Shown: one piece after another, positions 48,898-58,699 of the stretch
Layout of the letters: each line of letters begins with the position of its first letter
Numbering within the stretch: the first letter of the stretch is position 1
Assembly: GCA_024138015.1 (NCBI GenBank)
Contig: JAMXBB010000001.1
Location: 91,034,463-91,098,462, forward strand
Direction of reading: 5' to 3'
Source of the DNA: Lumnitzera littorea
Lineage: Eukaryota; Streptophyta; Magnoliopsida; Myrtales; Combretaceae
DNA: 64,000 nucleotides
The notes under the pieces: generated by a model
The model's input: the letters and a program-made list of their open reading frames with translations, nothing else
What the model was told of the DNA's origin: nothing
The model's database searches: none
Position numbers and translations under genes: made by a program

Positions 48898-50232
48898 TTA
48901 CTATTAAACAACTACCTACATAAATATAATATAATATAATATATTTAATATATATAATATAAAAAAAATTAGAATCGAACCTTGTTTTAGCTATGTGGTG
49001 AAGGAGCTATTCGATGTTGCTAGAGTTGCTTAGTCATGCACAGGTTCGTAGCCATACGAATAAGGACAAAGGCAACTAAAGTTCTTATTGTGTATGGACA
49101 ATAGTGAAGTGTAAGTGTCAAGTGCTATGGGTGTGTAGCGATGTGATGATTATGGACAGCGGATGGATTGTGTGCGAGTTAGGTGTACTTGTATGTGTTG
49201 AACAACTATACGGTGTAGACATGGATGTTAAGAGACGTTGTAATGTGTTTGTGTGTAGATTCGTGAAGGAGAGGGGATGGATGAAGTGGGTTGTACATTG
49301 GTGTTGTGTTCTGCAGTAGACGTACTCGTGACTTGCGAGTTTGATGGACTGTTGTATGTATTAGATAGTGAAGGAGAGGAGATGGATGAAATGGCTATGT
49401 TGTATGTAGATATAGGCTGCTACGGATGGTGTCATAGGGCTGTGCATGATGCTGCTTGGTGCTCGTGTGATGAATGTACAGTATGGCATTGTGGAGTGCT
49501 CGGTGAAATATAATACAATGCAGCATTGTGAAGTGCTTGGTGAAGACAATGTAAGGCATGGGTGTAATTGTGAAGTGATGGTCGACGTAGGGACTAGACA
49601 TGGATTGTATACAAGGCAAGTGAACATAGATATATAATTCTTTTATGCCGCACAATCGATCAATAGAAAATTCGAAAAACAAATCTTTTAGATCATATCA
49701 ATTTTAAATCGATAAAGATTTAAAATAGATTCGAATATTTTATATTGATTCAAATTTGATTTAATAAAAATCAAATTAGACCTGAATTTCACAAATCTTT
49801 ATTGCATTAGATTCAAAAGATTTGATAAGATATAAAATTAGACTTGAATTCCATATGCTTAACCGATTTTTGCAAATGAAAGAAAAAATAAAAAGCATAT
49901 GTATACCTAGTGAGATTCGAACCCGTAACTTTTAAGTTAACCTAATGCTAATACTTAAATGTTTATTCGTTAGACCATTGGCTTGTACCTTGACATTTAG
50001 TATAATAAAATTGTACTTTGAACTAAGCTAAAACTAAATCTATTGACCTTAAACCATTTTTCTATTTAAAAATATATTTTCCTAAAAAATCTTTATAATT
50101 TTTCTCTTTTTTTTTCATTTTTTTGTATTTTTATCATTTTTCAATTTTTATTATTTTATTATTTTTATTTTTTTTTTATTTTTGAATTAGGACCCTTTAA
50201 AAAAAATGAAGGGGCAAATATTTGGTATTTAT
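48180..50232 (-). repeat. 3' LTR of the LARD element
   Basis: Runs from TGTCGAGCTTGAATTTT to GGGGCAAATATTTGG, matching 54646-56741 throughout. Both copies contain (TA)n near the middle, the block starting TTAGCTATGTGGTGAAGGAGC, a 600-bp G+C-richer block with chance open frames, and the tRNA-like unit. The outer bases TATAAATACC (minus) have drifted from TGTAGACACC. Confidence 0.85.
49904..49984 (-). other. tRNA-like unit in the 3' LTR
   Basis: On the minus strand a box-A-like TGGTCTAACGA is followed by GGTTCGAATCT, a near-perfect box B. The two are about 42 nt apart, as in tRNAs with a long variable arm or in tRNA-derived SINEs. The matching position of the other LTR has the same unit, so it is an old part of the LTR. 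Cloverleaf pairing of the acceptor stem is not clear, so I do not call a tRNA gene. Confidence 0.55.
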
Positions 50233-50233
50233 A

Positions 50234-50246
50234 GCCGCCCCTCTTT
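50234..50246 (-). promoter_or_regulatory. Polypurine tract of the LARD element
   Basis: Minus-strand AAAGAGGGGCGGC directly abuts the 3' LTR, the standard position for plus-strand priming in LTR elements. Confidence 0.6.
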
Positions 50247-50349
50247 GTCATGAAGTTTGAGTAAAACTTTATCATAAAGGCAAAGGCAAAGCAAAGGCAA
50301 AAAAGATACCTTTTTTGCCTTGGGACTAACTCTATCCTAAAAAGCACTA

Positions 50350-51350
50350 CAATTAGCTAACTATCCTAGGGTTAGTATATTGGGGATTTAGTGACAAAAA
50401 ACTCGAAAAGAACAATAGTGAAGATAATGCCCCTATAAGCTAGCTATCCTAAATGAATGAGTAAAGCGCTTCTTAAGCTAGCTAAAACCCTAAAGAAATA
50501 TTAACGACTTCGTCATGCCTCCTATGGGTTAACTAACTAAGATGAGACGAGTGAATGCTCATTGAGCTAACTAAGACCCTAAAAAGATATTAATAACTTA
50601 GTTATGCTCCCTATAGGCTGTCTAACCAAGACAGGTAAAGCACTGCTTAAGCTGGCTAAGACCCTAAAGATACACTGATGACTTGGTTATGTCCCTTATA
50701 AGCTAATTAACCAAGACGGGCAAAGTGCTCCTTGAGCTGGCTAAAACCCTAAATAGATATTGATGACTTAATCGTGCCCCTTATGGGTTGACTAACCAAG
50801 ACGGGTGAAGAGATATGGAAGACTTGGTTATGCCCTTTATGGGTTAACTAACCAAAACAGGCAAAACGCTCCTTGAGCTGGCTAAGATCCTAAAGAAATA
50901 TTAAAGACTTGGTCATGGACTCTATAGGTTAACTAACCAAGATGGGCGAAGCATTCTTTGAGCTGACTATAACCCTAAAGAGATATTGATGGCTTAGTCA
51001 TGCCCCCTATAGGCTAACTAACGAAGACAAGCGAAGCACTCCTTAAACTAGCTAAGACCCTAAGGAGATATGGAAGACTTAGTCATGCCCCCTATAGTTC
51101 GATTAACTAAGATAAGATGGGTAAAGCGCTCTTTGAGTTAGCTAAGACCTTAAAGTAATATTAAGGACTTGATCGTACCCCCTATAGGCTGACTAACTAA
51201 GATGAGATAAATGAAGCACTCATTAAGCTAGCTAAGACCTTGAAGCAATATTGGATTAGGATAGTGCTCCATAAGCTAGCTAAATCCTTAAAAGAGAACA
51301 TAAATTAGGACAACACTCTATAAGCTGGCTAGAATCGTAAGAAACCATGG
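50350..51350 (-). repeat. 85-90 bp tandem repeat array in the LARD
   Basis: About ten units plus two shortened ones. Landmarks CTAAGACCCTAAA (or close variants) fall at 50482, 50571, 50656, 50741, 50882, 50967, 51052, 51142 and 51232. The spacing is 85 or 89-90 bp, with one longer interval that includes a truncated unit. Each unit also contains GACTTGGTCATGCCCC, CTATAGGCTGACTAACCAAG and GCGCTCCTTGAGCTGGCTAA in degenerate form. The 90-bp type has an extra GATGAGA-like insert. The array lies just inside the polypurine tract, in the 3' untranslated part of the element. Confidence 0.9.
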
Positions 51351-54300
51351 ATTAGGGGATATAACCTCTTGACTTGAGAAATTTACAAATGAAGAATTTG
51401 GTGAAAACTGTTTATGACATGATCTGAAGATTTGGCTACTAAGGCTAACATGGATTTGAAAATGAATGGAAGAAACTTGTAATAAGCCTTTACTTTCTCT
51501 CCCTCTTTTCCTTTTTTTTATCTCTCTTCTCATCTTCTTTTTTACTTAAAAGTTTACTAATGGATATAAATTCTTATTTAAGAAGCGAATACTATAACCA
51601 TATAGAGTATCTCATATCCATCTCAGTTTTTAGCCTTGATACTAAGCTTTTTGGATAAGCACTATGATTTTAAACATTCATTTCCTAAGGAAAAGATAAC
51701 TCATAATTAATCTAGTTGAAGAGGACTTCTTTACGCACTCTTGGTCTAGATTTCGCTCTTGATTACTATTCCAAAAATTACAATCTAATTTGCAAGTCAT
51801 ATGCCTTGATCAATCTATGAGGTCTTTTTGGGTTCAATATTATAAATTGGACTTTTGGTCAAATGGTTTCAAAAGAGGTTAATTAAGAGGGTCTATTCTA
51901 AAAGAAATACTTTTATCTAACCCAGGTGAACAAGTTAAGAATCCTTGGAAAAAAAAAAAAAAACTAGATGTGTGCTTGCCCCAGTTTGAAAAATAATTTT
52001 TATTTTAAATAAATTATTCTTTAAGATTAAAAGAATTTTAAGTAAAGAGGTATTGTAGGTGGGGAGGTCTTGTGTTTAAGATTCAAGTAGATAGAAAGAT
52101 TTTGTATTCATGATTTGGAGTGTGATTTTGAAATGGATATAGGGTTTTTGATCTGTGGTTAGAATGTGATTCTAAAATGAATATGAGGTTCTATGTTTAT
52201 GGTTAAGAATATAATTCAGGACCTTGTGTTTTTAAAGCAGTTTAGGCTTTTGGGCCTTCTTTGGTTAAGGCTTTTTTTAAGCCCAACGTTCGAGACTTTC
52301 TTCCTTTTTCTTTCTTTTGGTTTTTTTTCCTCTTTCTTACTTTCCCCCATTTTTTCTTACTTTTTTCTTAGCAGAAATAATTATCACTTCTGTGGAGTCT
52401 TTATCTCTAGATGATTTAAGGCCTTAAATCCATAAGTTTCAAGTGTATAGGCTTAAGTAAGGTATGTGTGGTCTTGAGGTATTTGTAAAAGTATTGGCTC
52501 TTCTTTAAAGGGAATAATTTATCGAAAACAAAAGTTATCCTTGAATTGTTGTTACTAAAGTAAGCACAAACCAGTTTGTAACCTTCTCTTCTAATCAATG
52601 ACCCTAACCTTCGAATTGCCCTACTCTAGGGTAGTTCCTGACAGGGTTTACATTTGAAAGGACTCTAAATCGGTTCAACGAGGTTAACAAAGGATAATTA
52701 TGTTTGAGATTTGAAAATGAATGCCTAACTTCATTTCGGTTTATGTATCAAATTCAAAATGAACTTCCTTTAAGGAATGAGTCTAAAAATCTCTCACCAT
52801 TATGTCACTCGACTCTTAAAGTGTTTAAGGGTTAGTGTATAGGATATAACTTGCCTCTTTTCATTCTAAACTTTTTAAAAGTGAGTTACCAATTCTCTAA
52901 GTGAGAGCCTATGTTGGTTTGCCTCAAGGTGGAGATTGACCTTGCCCCCTTAATTTCTTAAAACATGCCCTTAGTTATGAAACAATAACTTTCACTCAAT
53001 TTGAGTTCAAAATGAAATTTCAAAACCAATGCCTTACACCTTTCACATTCTTGCTTAAATTGCCCCAAACTTATAGGTCTTAATGCCCCTTAGCTCCCAT
53101 GTATGATTTTAGGCTTAGTTCTTTAGAGTTGAATGGACCAGTGTTGACATCTTTTGAGGTGGAAAGAACTGCGAATTGCACCTTCCTACCCCCTTCCCCC
53201 CACCCCCTAACTTTTTTTTTTACTAGGGATCTAGCTTAGGATGGTGTTTTATGGCTTCATATTTTGACTTAGTTCATGGTTGGACTTGATGGCTCAGGGG
53301 CTTTGAGTTGGTTCAACTATCTTGATGGGCTAGGGGTTCGTGTTTGGTTAGTTACCTTAAAGGGCCATGTGGTTTGTGTTTGTCTTAAGTCCTATAAGGA
53401 TTTGTAATTGTTAGTCAGTTCTTCTTCTTTTTTTTTTTTTCTTTTTCTTCTTTTTGAAAGAGAAAGAGAGAAAGTTAGGGCTTTTCTACTATAAAGACCA
53501 AGTAATCAAATTATAAATGAGGAATTACTTTCTTAGGATTCTATATACAAGCCTACAGAATTTATTAACCTACAAAACAACACCATTGAGGGTCTATTTA
53601 CAAAAAAGCAATTCTAAAGAATGAAGAATAAAAAACTAAACAGAGAAAATATCTAAATCTTATTTATTTTAAATGAGAAAGGCTATTTATAAAGTGCTAA
53701 TCTATTCAAAAGACTGAATATTTCTAGTTGATTGAATACTTGGCAAAATAGTAACTACCTAAAATTATTTTACAAGTTTGATTCTTTTTGTTTATTGTTT
53801 TATTTACTTTGTGAGAGTTAGGCTCAGTTGATGTGGGCTTAAACAAATAGCGACAAATTTGGGCTCCCATAGATGTACTAAGGCCTACACTAAGGTGATA
53901 TTCATAGGGATCTTCTATAAGGATAAGATGGGCTCAATCTTATTCTTAATAAATTCTTGCTTATTGGAGTTGAAAAGTCGGAATCACATCTAGAGTAATT
54001 TTTTTAGGCCAATGAGGTGGGTGGACATGGATCTATTCGAAAGCTCCTTAACTTAATCTAGCCAAACCTATTTTAAAGAAAAATTAAAATTACAATCAAA
54101 GCCTAGCGTAAACTTTACTTAGAATCATTACAAGGAAATATTTACAGGGAAATATTATAACGAACAACTGCCTTTCTCTGTTTAGGTTTGCTACATTATG
54201 GGTTCTCACAAATTTTTTGAAAAAGGTTTTCATGTATGTAAATGGTAGGTTCTAAAGGTTCTTAAGTTTTGTAACTACCATGCTTTTCAAAATAACAGTT

Positions 54301-54618
54301 CTATGGTCACATCTGAACTTAAGTAAGGTAACTTGATTGGTCCTATAAGGTGATTGCCCTACAACATCTGAAGCTTACACAATAGTCTCTCTCTTAAGGT
54401 CCTAAGATGGTTTAGTTCTGACTGTATCTACCATGCATTTATGATGTAAAAAAATAAAATAAAATAAAGAAACCCCAAAACGACCCCCTTAGATGAGCTG
54501 CCATAAACATGTTAGTATAATATAATAAAATAAAATAAAATAAAATAATTGACTCATGTATTTTTTTACTTTGAAAAATAATCTAAATTTTAGCAAATTC
54601 TAGTGGCTAGCTATCTTG
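51351..54618 (-). other. Gene-free interior of the LARD
   Basis: No retroviral protein words on either strand. Composition is mixed, with T-runs and a C-rich tract near 53187-53208 and (AAAAT)n near 54445-54465 and 54522-54548. This is the expected large non-coding interior of a LARD. Confidence 0.65.
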
Positions 54619-54645
54619 ATGGCGTCCCTAGTAGACTTGCCAAAC
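54619..54645 (-). promoter_or_regulatory. Primer-binding-site-like sequence of the LARD
   Basis: Minus-strand GTTTGGCAAGTCTACTAGGG, then ACGCC, immediately follows the 5' LTR end. It resembles the TTTGGCGACTCTGCTGGGGA site of plant gypsy elements with a few transitions. Confidence 0.6.
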
Positions 54646-56741
54646 TGTCAAGCCTGAATTTTTTATTTTTTAATTTAATTTGATTTTTTACTTTCTGATT
54701 AATACTAAATCTTAACCCATTCAGTGTTAATCCTCGACTAGAAAAATTGGAAAATTTTGGTTCTTTTTAATTTATAAAAAAAAACTTTTAGAGTTGCCAC
54801 CTGACTAGAGTTGGGAAAAAGAGAAATTGTAACCAATTGGGTGAATTGACTATAATTCAATTATTGGTCTTTGATTTCAATTTGATAAAAACTTGAAGGT
54901 TCCAAATTCAAGGGCTAATCAATTAAACTCTAATGAGTACCACTATCATTTTTCTGAAATTATGCTTAATTTTCACTATTATCCTTTTTTATATTTTTAA
55001 GAAAATAAAAATAAAAAAAACCTAAGTTTTAACAGATTTTAACATCTTTTCAAAAGTACCTATATATCTGCTAATCAAGATCAAACGATCGTGGTTCTTT
55101 CCAAAAACATTAGTGTGTTAGTTTATTTTAATTTTTGAAAATCGACCAAGTTTATATATTTATCAATTTAGTTTATTCAAAAAAATCTAAAAGGTCTAAT
55201 TCTTGAGCATTTAAAAAAAAAACTCTCTAAAACGACCTAATTTTTTTAAAAAGGTTTTTTATTAATTTTTTTTTCTAAAAAATAATTTTCTAAATGAGAA
55301 ATTCCAAAAAAAAAAAATTAATGCTAAACAAAACTTCTAAGCTAATATATATATATATATTATTACTATTAAACAACTACCTACATAAATAAATAAATAA
55401 GTATAATTTAATATATTATATATATATATATATATATTATAAAAAAAATTTAGAATCAAACCTTGTTTTAGCTATGTGGTGAAGGAGCTGTTCGATGTTG
55501 TTAGAGTTGCTCGATAACGCATGGGTTCGTTACCATGTGAAAGAGGACAACGGCAGCTAAAGTTGCTATCATGTACGGACAGTAATGAAGTGTCAGTGTC
55601 GAGTGTTGTGGACTTGCAGCAACATGATGACTGTAGATAATGGATGGACAGTATGTAAGTCAGGCATACTCGTATGTGTTCAGTGACAGTGCGACGTGGA
55701 CATGGATGTTGAGTGAAGCTATGATGTATTTGTGTATAGATTAGTGAAGGAGACGGGATGGATGAAGTGGGTTGTACATTGGTGTTGTGTTCTGCCGTAG
55801 ACGTACCTATGTCTTACAAGTCTAATGGACTGTTATCTGCATTTGATGGTGAAGGAGAGGAGATGGATGAAGGGGGCATGTTATGCGTAGATATGGGTTG
55901 CTATGAACGGCCTCGTAGGGCTATGCATGATGCTATTAGGTGTTGTGCTTGGTGCTTTGTGTGATGAATGTGTAGTGCAGCATTGTGGAGCATTCAGTGA
56001 AGTAGAGTGCAGTGTGGCATTTTGAAGTGCTTGGTGAAGATAGTGCAAGGTATGGGTGTAACTGTAAAGTGATGGTTGACGTAGGGATTGGACGTAGACT
56101 ATATACAAGGCAGGCAAATGTGTATATGTAATTCTTCTATGCCACATGATTGATCAATAGAAAATTTAGAAAACAAATATTTTAGATCGTATCAATTTTA
56201 AATCGATAAAAATCTAAAATAAATTCGAATTTTTTATATCGATTCAAATCCGATTTGATAAAAATCAAATTAGACTTAAATCTCACAAATCTTTATAGTA
56301 TTAGATTCAAAAGATTTGATAAGATTTAAAATTAGATTTAAATCCCATACACTTAATTGATTTTTGCAAATAAAAGAAAAAATAAAAAGCATATGTGTGC
56401 CTGGTGAGATTCAAACTCGCGACCTCAAGTTAACCCAATACTAATGCTCAAATGCTTATCCATTAAACCATTGGCCTGTACCTTGATATTTTGTATAATT
56501 AAATTGTACTTAAAGTTCATGACTCTCTAAAATAAAGCTATTTGAATTGAGCTAAAACAAAATCCATTGACCTTAAATTGCTTTTCTTTCTAAAAATTTA
56601 TTTTCTTAAATAATCATTATAATTTTTCTTTTATTTCATTTTTTTTGTCTTGTTATCATTTTTCAATTTTATTATATTTTTTAATTTTTTAAATTAGTAC
56701 CCTTTAAAAAATAATGAGGAGGCAAAAATTGGGTGTCTACA
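54646..56741 (-). repeat. 5' LTR of the LARD element
   Basis: A 2.1 kb repeat, TGTCAAGCCTGAA... to ...TTGGGTGTCTACA on the plus strand, so TGTAGACACCC...GCTTGACA on the minus strand, a proper TG...CA LTR. It is the better preserved of the pair at its termini. Confidence 0.87.
56399..56478 (-). other. tRNA-like unit in the 5' LTR
   Basis: Minus strand: TGGTTTAATGG (56460-56470) fits the Pol III box A consensus TRGYNNARNGG at every position. AGTTTGAATCT (56407-56417) matches box B at 9 of 11 positions. Spacing is 42 nt. The other LTR keeps the better box B. Together they point to an ancestral unit with both boxes intact. Confidence 0.55.
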
Positions 56742-56789
56742 TGTATTGCTAACTATGTTCATATATGTTTGCGAGGTAAATGAAGCTCG

Positions 56790-57770
56790 GACCTATTGAT
56801 CTACCTATACTTAGTGGGCAGGCTAACCATTGTTCATAGGCCATTTGAGAGGGTTAGGTGAGTAATCATATTTTGACATATTGCTATTGCTCCATACAAG
56901 CTGTATTACTTACTAACGCTTTCATGTTCATAGGAGACTACCTATGCATTGCAAGTACGGCAGAGTGAGTTGTCTTTGCGTAAGGATGAGAAGGATATCC
57001 TAATATACCCTTAAGTGGAGCCTTACATATAGGAGGCTAGATTCTAGGGCATGGCACAACTTCCCCTCATCATAAAGGATTGGCAGTTGATCACGACCTT
57101 GGTCAAGAGATGGAGGCTAAAAATACTCACCTTTTACCTGCTTACTAGAGAGGCTACGATCACAATACATGATGTGGAGGTTTAGTTCTTACTTCTAATT
57201 GAGGGTATGGTGATGGAGGCAAGGATGGAGCCAAATCAGGATCAGACTTAGGCAAATGAGGGCGAGAGATTGTTGGGATTAAAGCCTACTATGATCAAAG
57301 GGGCTCATATTTCCTTTACATAGCTGCTACAGCATTTCAAGATACTTCCTTATGGCGTAGATGAGAAGACAATACCGGAGGATTTATCTTCGTGAATAAA
57401 TCCTCCAACTTGATCTACCTCATGTTTCTGCCATTTCTGGAGGACTTCGTGGTTGCAGGGTAGTGCAGTTAGGGCTTTATACGCCTAGCGTGGTTATACA
57501 GGTAGTTTCGCTCGACTGTACAATTAGATGTGCATGAGATTATAAGGCCGCCATCCATCTGCAAGTTTGGACATAGGACAAATTTCCACACATCGCCTTA
57601 CTTAGCTAATATGGTTTCTTGATTACTAACGGGAGGCCATTGGTGGCTTAATAGAGGGTTGTGCAAGACACGTCTCAACGTGCCAATCAAGTGGTAGATG
57701 CATAACGCATCACGTTTGAATTGAAGATAGCACGCCAAGTATAATACACTTACTCTTCTTACATGTGTTT
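56790..57770 (+). pseudogene. Plant mobile domain (PMD) coding relic
   Basis: PMD proteins occur as the domesticated MAIN/MAIL1 family and inside MULE and gypsy transposons; their biochemical role is poorly known. Seen on the plus strand: GPIDLPILSGQANHCS (the usual start, GPxDxSVLxLQxxHRS), then a likely intron (donor GGTGAGTAAT near 56860, acceptor TTCATAG near 56935). After it come VEPYI, DWQLITTLVKRWRLKILTFY, LLTREATITIHDVEV and GLKPTMIKGAHISF, matching the PMD core LITALVERWRPETHTFHLP-GEATITLxDV. Further blocks correspond to LFLMPFLEDF- and IHLQVWT-like words near 57420-57580. Multiple stops and shifts disable it. It follows the MURA relic in the same orientation if the LARD is removed, so it was probably the second gene of that MULE. 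Confidence 0.78.
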
Positions 57771-57835
57771 GCCTTATAACATGTCACTCTCAACTCTCAT
57801 ATATTGTTGTTATTGATAGGTGGTCTAAGAGTTGA

Positions 57836-58448
57836 TGCGAACCGTAACCAAGAACAGATAAAGCTGTTCACTAGATGGGTCTGAGCTTACAAAATGCCTG
57901 AAATGAAAGTGGTAAAGAATGTGCAAAATGATAATTACGAATGAAGAAGTAAGCAAAACCCACGAACGGCTTTAGAGGATATGATGCACCAATGGAACTT
58001 TCGAGAACTCATAACACAATTTGATATAATGCACAAATCGGTTCGATGAGGCTACTTACCACCTAGCCTTCCTTAAAAATTAGGATAAAAGCAATGTCGA
58101 GAGTAAATAGAGTATTTACACAATAAAGAAAACATAAAAGTGTATTAATGGTAATCTCTATGTATGTTGCAGCTACAATTACAAGGGTATTTATGCCTAT
58201 AAGTTAGGCAACTTACCCAAAAGGAAAAGACAAAAAGGGCATTTCCTAAGAAAGTAATATACAAGATACAAAAGGGTAAAAATGAATATACAAGGAAAGT
58301 AATCATTGGTGCAACAGATTTTACACATGATAATATATACATGGTGATTTGTATTGGTGATGCTATTGGAAGATGTGGACAAAAAATATGGATAGCTTAC
58401 TTGTTTGAACAAGGGTGGCTTAGTCAACTCGGACTCTTTCTCTTAACA
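57836..58448 (-). repeat. 3' LTR of the 57.8-64 kb gypsy element
   Basis: Begins TGCGAACCGTAACCAAG and matches 63659-64000 with few differences. The high-coordinate end is set at CTTTCTCTTAACA (TGTTAAGAG on the minus strand), giving about 613 bp. Because its partner runs off the window, this end is provisional. Confidence 0.7.
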
Positions 58449-58699
58449 TCTTGGTAGGGGTGTGGCTGAGTAAGTAATTGGTTAGGCATGTGTGAAAATG
58501 AAGATGGGTTGTTATCTCAGCCTTCCACCTCTCGGCACATAACATGCAAGAAACAAATAGTCACTCGACTTGGTAAGTAGAATGGGTTAGCAAGGAGATA
58601 CTCGGCCTTCGCATGAGTCGGTTAGAACAAAAGGATTCGTCTTTCTAGTCTCTCTAGTCCTCAAGCTTGGTTGACCTAGTTCCCATCATTCCTTTCGGG

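Larger units (their letters stand above)
48180..56741 (-). mobile_element. LARD-type non-autonomous LTR retrotransposon
   Basis: An 8.56 kb element with long direct repeats, 48180-50232 and 54646-56741, and a 4.4 kb interior with no gag, protease, RT or integrase words on either strand. Orientation is minus. Adjoining the right LTR, the minus strand reads GTTTGGCAAGTCTACTAGGG, close to a primer site seen in plant gypsy elements (TTTGGCGACTCTGCTGGGGA). Adjoining the left LTR it reads AAAGAGGGGCGGC, a good polypurine tract. LTR ends are TGTAGACACCC-like and ...GCTTGACA on that strand. The LTRs differ heavily, so it is old. The insertion splits the MULE between MURA and PMD. Flanks TGGAT and TGTAT may be an eroded 5-bp duplication. 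LARDs depend on proteins from other elements. Confidence 0.83.

Noticed and set aside
49104..49682. Several open frames on both strands, one beginning MDEVGCTLVLC
   Set aside because: They lie inside the LARD LTR, and the corresponding frame recurs in the other LTR (55758-55964) with a different continuation and frame breaks. Longer open frames here reflect the local higher G+C content.
50480..51240. CCCTAAA words resembling plant telomere repeats
   Set aside because: They occur once per 85-90 bp unit, not as head-to-tail heptamers, so this is not an interstitial telomere tract.
55758..56147. Open frames matching those at 49.1-49.7 kb
   Set aside because: Same LTR block in the other copy; no domain and no conservation of frame.
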